A stretch of DNA of 5,661 nucleotides from an uncultured Eubacteriales bacterium (GTDB taxonomy: Bacteria; Bacillota; Clostridia; Christensenellales; Aristaeellaceae), in assembly GCA_900548125.1 (NCBI GenBank), contig URJN01000153.1, positions 1-5,661 on the forward strand, given 5' to 3'. The notes under the pieces were generated by a model. It worked only from the letters and a program-made list of their open reading frames with translations, had not been told where the DNA came from and ran no database searches. Positions 1 through 5,661 of the stretch are shown here, piece by piece. The translations under genes and the position numbers were made by a program. Position 1 is the stretch's first letter. Each line of letters begins with the position of its first letter.

Positions 1-193
1 GGGCAATATCCGTTTCCTCATCCACATCGACCTTACCGACGACGGCGCGTCCCTCGAATTCCTCTGCGACTTCCTCAACCGCGGGCGCAATCATGCGGCA
101 CGGGCCGCACCACGTCGCCCAGAAATCGACCAGCACCGGCTGATCGCCGGAAATAACCTCGTCAAACGTCTGCTTATTCAAATGAAGAGCCAT
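1..193 (-). CDS. trxA: Thioredoxin, N-terminal 64 residues (3' end beyond the window)
   Basis: Small cytoplasmic dithiol-disulfide oxidoreductase that reduces protein disulfides and is itself recycled by thioredoxin reductase. The visible 64 codons start MALHLNKQTF and contain the thioredoxin core LVDFWATWCGPCRMIAP at residues 21-37, with the redox pair Cys29 and Cys32 in WCGPC at 28-32. Asp23 of the VDFWA strand matches the buried Asp of the family. The KVDVDEE stretch near 54-60 fits the third strand. The family is usually about 105 residues, so roughly 40 residues, including the cis-Pro loop, lie off the left edge. The start is supported by a strong AAGGAGG at 201-207, seven bases upstream of ATG. 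It follows the RseC-like gene by 45 bases with no terminator between them, so it is probably the third gene of the hisS operon. The identification is secure; whether it is the main thioredoxin of the cell cannot be told. Confidence 0.96.
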   Translation of the reverse strand, partial: MALHLNKQTFDEVISGDQPVLVDFWATWCGPCRMIAPAVEEVAEEFEGRAVVGKVDVDEETDIA

Positions 194-238
194 ATTTATA
201 CCTCCTTCAAGATTAGTCATTGTGAGTCATGCTCTTTT

Positions 239-688
239 TTAGTCTTTCTTTTTAGCGGAAAAAGATTCCTTCACCGGCGTGATGGAAACAATCTTCTGTT
301 CCCAGCGTCCCTTAGACAGCTTAGGGTCAAGCACGCGCATGATAACATACGCGACCGCCGTTCCCAGCACGGCGAACAGAGCCATCATCAATTCGCCGCT
401 CCTGCTGTTCATGCCTTTGCTGACAAGCCAGCCTCCGGCAAGCCCGATGATGAAGCCCGCCAGCGGCAGCATATACGCCAGCGCGGACGCTTCCATCACA
501 TGCGAGCTATCCATTTCCACTTCGATTATGTCGCCTACATTCGCCTTGCCCTTGAGCTTGACGGTATGCTTGGCGCAGCTTTCACTGCCGTGCATGCAGG
601 CATGGCAGTCGCCGCACGCCTCATGGCGTTCAAACGCGACGGTCAGCGTATCGCCGTTGACCTCGGTCACGACACCTTTATTGGTCAT
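239..688 (-). CDS. rseC: RseC/MucC-family cysteine-rich membrane protein
   Basis: A 149-residue protein of the RseC/MucC type, a family named for E. coli RseC, which is linked to sigma-E control and to the SoxR-reducing system. The N-terminal domain (1-62) has the start MTNKGVVTEVNGDTLTV and a Cys cluster C25-x2-C28-x2-C31-x6-C38, then the family-typical KxGDxIEVEM-like strand (NVGDIIEVEM, 50-59). Two membrane segments follow at about 68-89 and 99-117, joined by a short SKGMNSRSG loop. The tail (118-149) is basic and ends in KKKD, consistent with both ends being in the cytoplasm. The ATG follows GGAAGG (695-700) by six bases, and only 12 bases separate it from the hisS stop, so it is almost certainly co-transcribed with hisS. 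Its role in Clostridia-like bacteria is not known. The Cys cluster and the thioredoxin gene next door suggest thiol redox chemistry or metal binding, which is inference. The symbol reflects family membership, not a shown sigma-E role. Confidence 0.85.
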   Translation of the reverse strand: MTNKGVVTEVNGDTLTVAFERHEACGDCHACMHGSESCAKHTVKLKGKANVGDIIEVEMDSSHVMEASALAYMLPLAGFIIGLAGGWLVSKGMNSRSGELMMALFAVLGTAVAYVIMRVLDPKLSKGRWEQKIVSITPVKESFSAKKKD

Positions 689-700
689 GAACTTCCTTCC

Positions 701-1963
701 TTACTCGTAAATCTTCTCGAACTTAGTGAAGCCTTCCGCCTCCAGCAGTTCGATTTGATGCTTGATATTCTTGCTCATCGGCAGCACCGTCGCCACAACG
801 CCCGTCGTGCGCACCTGCGCCGCCTGCGCCAAAACCTCGGCTTTACGCGCCGTCGGCACCTTACCGCCGACCAGATACGCCGTCGAGCCTTCCGGCAGCT
901 TATAGCTTCCCTGCATGTGATCCTTGAGGATGGTCACGATGCGCTCAAAGCCGATGGAGAAGCCGCATGCGCTGACGTTCTGACCGCTGAATTTGCCAAT
1001 CATCTCGTCATAGCGTCCGCCGCCCGCGATGGAGAAGTTGTAGCCATCCAGCGTAACCTCGAACACAGGACCCGTATAATAGCCCATGCCGCGCACCAGC
1101 GTCGGGTCAAAGACGAGCTTCACGCCCTCGGCGAGCATCGGCTTCACACTGCCGATGATATCCGCCAGAGCCGTGCCGACGCTCTCCGGCAGGTATTCCG
1201 TGCTGACGCCCTTGCAGAATTCCGCAATCTCCATGCCCGGCTGCACATTGCGGTAGAACGCCATGTACTTGGCAACCTTTTCCTCCGCGTAGCCGCCCGC
1301 GAGCAGATCCTTCTCAATGCCGTCCAGACCAATCTTATCGAACTTATCCAGCGAAATCAGCGCGCCGCCAATCTCATCCGCTTCAAAGCCCGCGGAAAGC
1401 GCCGCCGCCGCCAGCATCCGGCGGTCATTGACATGGATGGTGAACTCGGACAGATTGGCCTCAGCCAGAATCTTGCTCAGCATCGCCGCCGTCGCAGAAA
1501 TCAGCTCAATCTCAGCCAAGCTGCTATCGTCGCCGAGGATGTCGATATCGCACTGGGTGAACTGACGGAAACGACCCTTCTGGGGGTTATCCGCACGCCA
1601 GACGTTGCCCAGCTGCATCGCCTTGAACGGCACCGGCAGTTTTTCCCTGTTGTTGGCATAGTAGCGCGCCAGCGGCACGGTCAGGTCGTAGCGAAGTCCG
1701 TTATCCGCCAGCTCGCCGTCGCCCTTTTCAATCGCACGCTGAAGCTCCGCGCCGCGCTTCATGACCTTGAAGATGAGCTTCTCGTTATCGCCGCCCTGCT
1801 TGCTGGTCAGGTTCTCGATATGCTCCATCACCGGCGTTTCAATCTCCATGAAGCCATGCGCACCATAGGATTCCTTGATCATGCCCAAAACATGCTCGCG
1901 AAGGCGCATATCGGCGGGCAGCATATCGCACATTCCCTTGACGGGAGTTTTAATAAATTTCAT
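701..1963 (-). CDS. hisS: Histidyl-tRNA synthetase (class II), archaeal/eukaryotic-like subclass with short C-terminal domain
   Basis: Charges tRNA-His with histidine using ATP; a cytoplasmic dimer in the known family. The 420 residues begin MKFIKTPVKG. Motif 1 lies near 22-44 (ending IETP). DLTVPLARYYANN is at 93-105. Motif 2 is at 117-142 (QLGNVWRADNPQ, then GRFRQFTQCDIDI), with R123 as the likely catalytic Arg. The insertion domain spans about 175-255 and starts with VNDRRML, then LDKFDKIG. The histidine-binding motifs are LVRGMGYYTG (289-298, R291 retained) and AGGGRYD (313-319). Motif 3 is GFSIGFER (334-341). The C-terminal anticodon-binding domain is only about 60 residues (361-420), against roughly 90 in E. 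coli HisRS. The rseC ribosome binding site abuts the stop, so this end looks natural rather than frameshifted. HisZ, the catalytically dead paralogue, is unlikely because motif 2 and both His motifs are intact. An in-frame GTG at 2002 would add 13 residues but lacks a good ribosome binding site. Confidence 0.95.
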   Translation of the reverse strand: MKFIKTPVKGMCDMLPADMRLREHVLGMIKESYGAHGFMEIETPVMEHIENLTSKQGGDNEKLIFKVMKRGAELQRAIEKGDGELADNGLRYDLTVPLARYYANNREKLPVPFKAMQLGNVWRADNPQKGRFRQFTQCDIDILGDDSSLAEIELISATAAMLSKILAEANLSEFTIHVNDRRMLAAAALSAGFEADEIGGALISLDKFDKIGLDGIEKDLLAGGYAEEKVAKYMAFYRNVQPGMEIAEFCKGVSTEYLPESVGTALADIIGSVKPMLAEGVKLVFDPTLVRGMGYYTGPVFEVTLDGYNFSIAGGGRYDEMIGKFSGQNVSACGFSIGFERIVTILKDHMQGSYKLPEGSTAYLVGGKVPTARKAEVLAQAAQVRTTGVVATVLPMSKNIKHQIELLEAEGFTKFEKIYE

Positions 1964-1969
1964 TGTGTT

Positions 1970-1976
1970 CTTCCTT
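1970..1976 (-). promoter_or_regulatory. Ribosome binding site that sets the hisS start
   Basis: AAGGAAG on the minus strand lies six bases before the ATG at 1963. No comparable purine-rich site precedes the in-frame GTG at 2002, and the HisRS fold normally begins just before the KTPVKGM-like stretch, so the ATG at 1963 is preferred. Confidence 0.75.
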
Positions 1977-1992
1977 TCGTATAGAGGATATG

Positions 1993-2047
1993 AGTGGGAC
2001 ACCGTCCTACGCTCTGCCAGGAACCTGAGGCTCTTGGATTTCCCACT
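1993..2047 (-). repeat. Nested inverted repeat just upstream of hisS
   Basis: On the minus strand AGTGGGA (2041-2047) is complementary to TCCCACT (1993-1999), which would close a roughly 41-base loop. Inside that loop CCAAGAGCC-TCA-GGTTCCTGG forms a nine-position stem with one mismatch and one G-U pair, again with a three-base loop. It sits about 30 bases before the hisS start. It has no T-box consensus (AGGGTGGNACCGCG) and no U-tract, so neither a T-box nor an intrinsic terminator is supported. It may be the distal part of the adjacent hairpin element, or a 5' leader structure of hisS. Confidence 0.35.
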
Positions 2048-2049
2048 GT

Positions 2050-2148
2050 GCTATCGCTTTGCGATAGCTGAAATCAAATTTCTTCAAACCGCCGCGAGAC
2101 GGAGAAAGGGTACGGAGAACCAAGTTCCCTGCCGGGGCAAAGCCCCAA
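2050..2148 (-). repeat. Hairpin-array repeat element, copy A (between ftsK and hisS)
   Basis: Read on the minus strand, this holds three stem-loops around a fixed motif. Hairpin 1 is GGGGC-TTT-GCCCC (2134-2146). Hairpin 2 is GGGAAC-TTG-GTTCTC (2115-2129, one G-U pair). Then comes the 12-base motif TCGCGGCGGTTT (2086-2097), and hairpin 3 is GCTATCGC-AAA-GCGATAGC (2050-2068), a perfect 8-bp stem. The same series recurs on the plus strand upstream of ftsK (copy B). In both copies 17 bases separate the 12-base motif from hairpin 3, and the hairpin 2-to-motif spacing is 17 here and 15 in copy B. No hairpin is followed by a run of T, so this is not a classic terminator. A role in transcript stability, attenuation or DNA-level binding is open. 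Together with the nested dyad, it accounts for most of the 201-base gap between genes. Confidence 0.7.
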
Positions 2149-2164
2149 CCGTCCTTAGTATTCT

Positions 2165-5100
2165 CTATTGCTCCTGATTTTCCTGCATCCTGCTCCATTC
2201 CTCTCTGGAAATCAGCACAGTCCGCGGCTTGGTCGGGCCTTCCGCTTCCGCCGTAATGCCTCGCAGGGTCATTTCATCTACGAGCCGCCCCGCGCGCGCA
2301 TAGCCCACGCGCAGACGTCTTTGCAGCATGCTGATGGAAACCTGCCCCGCATCCACAGCCAGCTCGATGGCTTTGTTCAGCATCTCGTCCACCGGCTCTC
2401 CCACGCTGGGCGCATCGGATGCGGCGGTGCTTTCCTCGTCGGCAGCCGTGTTCATCTGCTCGATAACGTCCTCGTTGTAGTCGGCACTGTGCCGTCCGCG
2501 GACGAATTCGACGATTCGCTGCACCTCGTCGTCCGAAACGAAGCAGCCCTGCACGCGCGTGGGCTTGCCCGCGCCCTGCGGCGCATAGAGCATGTCGCCC
2601 TTGCCCAGCAGCTTTTCCGCGCCGCCGGAATCGAGAATGGTTCGGCTGTCAATCTGGCTGGACACCGCGAACGCGATGCGGCTGGGGATATTTGCCTTGA
2701 TGACGCCGGTGATGACGTTGACCGACGGACGCTGTGTCGCGATGACCAGATGGATGCCCGCCGCGCGCGCCAGCTGAGCCAGTCGGCAAATGGATTCCTC
2801 GACCTCGCCCGGCGCAACCATCATCAAATCCGCCAACTCGTCGATGATGACGATGATCTTGCTCATCGGCTCTTCGTTCTCGCCGATGGCGTTGTTGTAG
2901 CCGCGAATGTCGCGCACGCCCATCGTTTCAAACCGTTTGTAGCGATGCTCCATCTCCACGACTGCCCAGCTGAGTGCCGCGCTCGCCTTTTTCGGGTCTG
3001 TGACGACCGGAACGAGCAGATGCGGAATGCCGTTGTAGACAGACAGCTCGACGACCTTCGGGTCAATGAGGATGAGCCTGACCTCCTCCGGCTTGGCGCG
3101 GAAGATGATGGAGTTGATAATCGTGTTGATGCAGACGGATTTACCGGAACCCGTCGCGCCCGCAATCAGCACATGCGGCATTTTTGCCATATCCGCAATC
3201 ACCGGCGCGCCGGAAATGCCCTTGCCCAGCGCAACCGCCGTCGGGGATTTTTCGCGCATCATCTCCGGACTTTCCAGCACATCGCGCAGGGACACGGTTT
3301 CAATCTTCTGGTTCGGAATCTCAATGCCGACCGCCGGCTTTCCGGGAATCGGCGCTTCAATACGCACGCCGTCGGATGCCATGTTCAGCGCGATATCATC
3401 GACCAGACCGACGATGCGCGAAACCTTGACGCCCGGTGCGGGTGCCAGCTCATAGCGCGTGATGGCAGGTCCATGCGTGACATGGAGCAGCTTAGCCTGT
3501 ACGCCAAAGCTCTCAAGCGTGCCGATCAGCTTGCGTGCGCCTGCCTCGTCCTTGGCGCGCTGGTTGGGATCCTGCGTCGTCCGGCTCTGATTGAGCAGGT
3601 CAATCGGCGGGAAGATATATTCCTCCTTCGCCGCCTGCGGCGATTCGTGAATGTCCTTCTTCGGCATGACGATGGGCGTTCCATCGAGTCTGTTCCCGCG
3701 GAGCTGAACGACCGTCTGCTGCTCGTTCATCCGCTGTGCCTTCAAAACATCCTGTCCCTGCGGCTGCACGGGCAACCCCTGCGGCGGCTGATAGCCGGCG
3801 TTCTGCGCGGTGCGCGCGCGCGCAGCGTCAATCGCGCTGTCGGTATAGCTCGACGGCACGCCCGATGTCGATTCTCTGCGCGGCGGCATTTGCCATCCGC
3901 CAAACGACCCGCCCTGCGCGGGCGCAGGCTCGTCGTGCGGCTCATCCGCCGTCACCAGCGCGTCGCCGTCGTCATATTCAATGCTTCCCGCGGGAAGCTC
4001 CGGTTCGTCCGGCTGATAACTCTCCTTGATGGGGCGGTCTGCTCCCTGTGCCTGTGCATTGGTAATCGAGGACGCTTCATCATCCTCGTCAGGCTGCTGC
4101 TCCGGTTCTATCGGAACGGACGGCATATATTCCTCTCCGACGCTCCAGTTGGGAACATTATCCTGCGCAGGCGCATCGTCCTGATACGGCGGAACAAACG
4201 CGGGCTGCGGCGCATAGCTGTTCTGCGGTGCATAGCCCGTCTGCCCCTCCTCCGGATTCATGCCATACAGAAACGCATCCTCCGCTTCCCGCATGGTAAA
4301 GCTGTTTCGGCGGCTCTGCGTTGTCGGCGTATGCTCCTCGATGGGCGTCCGCGTGAATTCATCGTCCCTCTCGATATAGAGCTGTGCGCTCGGGGATATC
4401 TCCTTGCGCTTGCGCGGTGCGGGAGCGCGGCGCGGCGGTCTGCTGTTGAGAACCGGCTGGTCGTTTGGCTGTTCCTCGTCGTTCTGCGGACGCACGACGG
4501 TGAATTCCGGCTTTTCCTTTCGCCGCTGTCTCTGCGGCTTAGGCGGCTCTGCGTCGGTGATTTCTTCCGGCGCGGGCGGTGCTTCCGGTTCGGGCTGCGC
4601 CTCCTGCTTTTGCACTTTCAGCTGCTCCTCTTTCTCCTGCTGCATGCGCGCCTGCTTGCGCTTTTGCCGCTCCAAAGCCAGCGCATTTTCCCGTTCCAGT
4701 TCTTCCTCCTGCTGCGCGTCGCGCAGTGCGCTTTTTTCCTCCCTGCGCTCCTGCCATTCCACGCGCAGGTCATCCAGCAATTCGGACAGCCGCATGCCCA
4801 GCCCGCTGAAGGAAATGCCGGTCATTGCCATCAGCGCGATTGCCGTCGCACAAATCATCACAATCACGCCGCCCCAGACGTCCAGCGCCTTATACAGCGG
4901 CCACGCAAGCAGCGCACCAATCAATCCGCCGCCCTTGCAGTCCAGCGACGACATGGAAAATGACCGCGCCAGAAACGTGCCGTAGCCCATGCCCGCGTTA
5001 TCCGCCGCCAGAGCCGCGTTGACGTTGGAAAGATTGAACAGCTGGAACATCGTTTCCACAAACAGGAAAATCAGCGTGCTGTGAATCAGCGTCCGCGTAT

Positions 5101-5398
5101 TCAGCTTCTTTTCTCCGAAGAACACGAGCGTTACGCCCGCCCAGCACAGGACGACCGGCAGCAGCAGGCAGAGAATGCCGCCCAGACCGCGCACGGTCAG
5201 CATGCAGCGGTTCAAAAATCCGCCGTTCGACGGAACGAACTGACAGACCAGTGCCAGCAGTCCCAGACAGAATACGGCGATTCCGATAATGCCGCGCGGG
5301 TCTGCGCTCTTTTGCTGTTTGCCGCGTCCCGGTCTTCCGCGCTTTCCGGAGACCGCGCGTTTTTTCTTTGCCGCGCCCTTTGCTGCCTTCTTCGCCAT
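2165..5398 (-). CDS. ftsK: FtsK/SpoIIIE-family DNA translocase
   Basis: Membrane-anchored ATP-driven double-stranded DNA pump that moves chromosome DNA through the division septum, or into the forespore if the host sporulates. Length 1077 aa. The N-terminus is very basic (1-33), followed by hydrophobic segments at about 36-55, 72-94, 103-122 and 157-193; the last may count as one or two spans, giving four or five. A charged, coiled-coil-prone stretch rich in E, Q, R and K (about 205-265) leads into a Pro/Gln/acidic disordered linker to about 590. The alpha/beta motor carries Walker A GATGSGKS (747-754), LIDPK (777-781), Walker B IVIIDE (849-854), ATQRPS (887-892) and SSQIDSRTILD (913-923). 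The C-terminal gamma winged helix (about 1004-1050, with LQRRLRVGYARAGRLVDEM) reads orientation sequences on DNA in known relatives. The ATG follows GGAGGG (5405-5410) by six bases. The frame is intact. Sequence alone does not separate FtsK from SpoIIIE roles. Confidence 0.96.
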   Translation of the reverse strand: MAKKAAKGAAKKKRAVSGKRGRPGRGKQQKSADPRGIIGIAVFCLGLLALVCQFVPSNGGFLNRCMLTVRGLGGILCLLLPVVLCWAGVTLVFFGEKKLNTRTLIHSTLIFLFVETMFQLFNLSNVNAALAADNAGMGYGTFLARSFSMSSLDCKGGGLIGALLAWPLYKALDVWGGVIVMICATAIALMAMTGISFSGLGMRLSELLDDLRVEWQERREEKSALRDAQQEEELERENALALERQKRKQARMQQEKEEQLKVQKQEAQPEPEAPPAPEEITDAEPPKPQRQRRKEKPEFTVVRPQNDEEQPNDQPVLNSRPPRRAPAPRKRKEISPSAQLYIERDDEFTRTPIEEHTPTTQSRRNSFTMREAEDAFLYGMNPEEGQTGYAPQNSYAPQPAFVPPYQDDAPAQDNVPNWSVGEEYMPSVPIEPEQQPDEDDEASSITNAQAQGADRPIKESYQPDEPELPAGSIEYDDGDALVTADEPHDEPAPAQGGSFGGWQMPPRRESTSGVPSSYTDSAIDAARARTAQNAGYQPPQGLPVQPQGQDVLKAQRMNEQQTVVQLRGNRLDGTPIVMPKKDIHESPQAAKEEYIFPPIDLLNQSRTTQDPNQRAKDEAGARKLIGTLESFGVQAKLLHVTHGPAITRYELAPAPGVKVSRIVGLVDDIALNMASDGVRIEAPIPGKPAVGIEIPNQKIETVSLRDVLESPEMMREKSPTAVALGKGISGAPVIADMAKMPHVLIAGATGSGKSVCINTIINSIIFRAKPEEVRLILIDPKVVELSVYNGIPHLLVPVVTDPKKASAALSWAVVEMEHRYKRFETMGVRDIRGYNNAIGENEEPMSKIIVIIDELADLMMVAPGEVEESICRLAQLARAAGIHLVIATQRPSVNVITGVIKANIPSRIAFAVSSQIDSRTILDSGGAEKLLGKGDMLYAPQGAGKPTRVQGCFVSDDEVQRIVEFVRGRHSADYNEDVIEQMNTAADEESTAASDAPSVGEPVDEMLNKAIELAVDAGQVSISMLQRRLRVGYARAGRLVDEMTLRGITAEAEGPTKPRTVLISREEWSRMQENQEQ

Positions 5399-5434
5399 CT
5401 TCTGCCCTCCGATTTATACAAAAATCTACAATAA

Positions 5435-5544
5435 TTGGGCTGCCGCCCAAACCTGCCTGAGGGACATTGTCCCTCAGACTCCCTTCTTCGCTTCGCGGCG
5501 GTTTAAAGCCACCCCATCATCCATTTATCGCAAAGCGATAAATG
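5435..5544 (+). repeat. Hairpin-array repeat element, copy B (upstream of ftsK)
   Basis: Read on the plus strand, this has the same order as copy A. Hairpin 1 is TTGGGC-TGCC-GCCCAA (5435-5450). Hairpin 2 is CTGAGGGAC-ATT-GTCCCTCAG (5457-5477), a perfect 9-bp stem. The motif TCGCGGCGGTTT (5493-5504) is identical to copy A, and hairpin 3 is CATTTATCGC-AAA-GCGATAAATG (5522-5544), a perfect 10-bp stem. The two pairs outside the shared TATCGC/GCGATA core are C-G and G-C in copy A but both T-A here, so both arms changed together. In both copies hairpin 1 is nearest ftsK and the series runs away from it, making the pair an inverted flank. It ends 24 bases before the ftsK ribosome binding site. No promoter could be placed with confidence in that short AT-rich interval. 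Confidence 0.7.
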
Positions 5545-5661
5545 CAGGGAAGAATAACGTTCCCTGCCGACGTTTTCAGAATCGGCGTCACGCGCCCACA
5601 ATGTGGGATTCAGCGTAACGGAAATCAGATATCATCCGAATCCATGCAACAAGTGTTGCCT
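5544..5661. repeat. Further inverted repeats upstream of ftsK; no gene seen
   Basis: The cluster continues past hairpin 3. GCAGGGAA (5544-5551) pairs with TTCCCTGC (5560-5567) around an 8-base loop. GCCGA (5566-5570) can pair with TCGGC (5582-5586). CCCAC-AAT-GTGGG occupies 5595-5607. GCAACA-AG-TGTTGC occupies 5646-5659, at the window edge. No open frame here has a ribosome binding site or recognisable product on either strand. The first dyad may be a fourth hairpin of the repeat element, since copy A has a weakly similar CAGTGGGAA and GTTCCTGGC at the matching place. The rest may belong to the 3' end of the next gene beyond the window. Confidence 0.45.

Noticed and set aside
215..230. Direct repeat AGTCAT spaced 10 bases apart between rseC and trxA
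   Set aside because: Two hexamers in a short operon gap, without an associated promoter, are too weak to call an operator.
182..1984. 600-codon open frame on the plus strand opposite rseC and hisS
   Set aside because: It lies wholly antisense to two well-identified genes, has a His/Arg-rich low-complexity translation with no recognisable domain, and has no ribosome binding site. It is a by-product of GC-rich codon use.
2101..2110. SpoIIIE/FtsK orientation sequences (SRS GAGAAGGG, KOPS GGGNAGGG) inside the repeats
   Set aside because: GGAGAAAGGG at 2101-2110 and the minus-strand AAGAAGGG near 5481-5488 are near matches but not exact, and single imperfect octamers are expected by chance. Genome-wide strand skew would be needed.
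1964..2164. T-box or His-responsive leader upstream of hisS
   Set aside because: The minus strand lacks the AGGGTGGNACCGCG T-box sequence and a terminator with a T-run. The plus-strand GTGGGACACCGTCC is only superficially similar and is on the wrong strand.
2007..2198. 63-codon minus-strand frame between ftsK and hisS
   Set aside because: It overlaps the ftsK end out of frame, and nearly all of it is the translated hairpin repeat. It has no credible ribosome binding site. Such frames inside interspersed repeats are often mis-annotated as small proteins.
2168..4963. 931-codon open frame on the plus strand opposite ftsK
   Set aside because: It is antisense to the conserved FtsK motor and linker. 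The translation is Arg/Leu/His-rich with no domain or start signal, so the long frame reflects codon bias on the other strand.
5411..5434. TATAAA (5413-5418, minus) as a -10 box for ftsK
   Set aside because: Transcription would then start at or inside the ribosome binding site, and no -35-like hexamer lies 16-18 bases upstream.

Overview
The window looks like ordinary chromosome from a moderately GC-rich bacterium, most likely a Gram-positive anaerobe of the Clostridia. This is inferred from the strong AGGAGG-type ribosome binding sites, the FtsK/SpoIIIE translocase with a long charged linker, and the particular histidyl-tRNA synthetase subclass. No phylogenetic search could be run, so the placement is tentative. 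All four genes read leftward on the minus strand.

Layout from right to left, which is the direction of transcription. Positions 5399-5661 hold no gene but a dense cluster of inverted repeats. Positions 2165-5398 encode a complete 1077-residue FtsK/SpoIIIE DNA translocase. Positions 1964-2164 form a 201-base gap with no convincing gene, filled by a second hairpin cluster. Positions 701-1963 encode histidyl-tRNA synthetase (420 aa). Twelve bases later comes an RseC/MucC-family cysteine-rich membrane protein (239-688, 149 aa). Forty-five bases after that begins a thioredoxin (1-193), which runs off the left edge after 64 codons.

The last three genes are closely spaced, each with its own Shine-Dalgarno sequence, and read as an operon: hisS, rseC-like, trxA. 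The RseC-like protein and thioredoxin may share thiol-redox work, while hisS supplies histidyl-tRNA. No U-tract terminator is visible between ftsK and hisS, so read-through from ftsK is possible.

The most notable non-coding signal is a pair of diverged copies of one hairpin-array element on the two sides of ftsK, in opposite orientation. They share the order hairpin 1, hairpin 2, a 12-base motif and hairpin 3, with paired substitutions that keep the stems intact. The synthetase is also of interest: its motif 2 and insertion region resemble the archaeal/eukaryotic HisRS type more than E. coli HisRS, and its C-terminal anticodon-binding domain is short. I see no CRISPR array, transposase, tRNA, rRNA, riboswitch or clearly new multi-gene system here.
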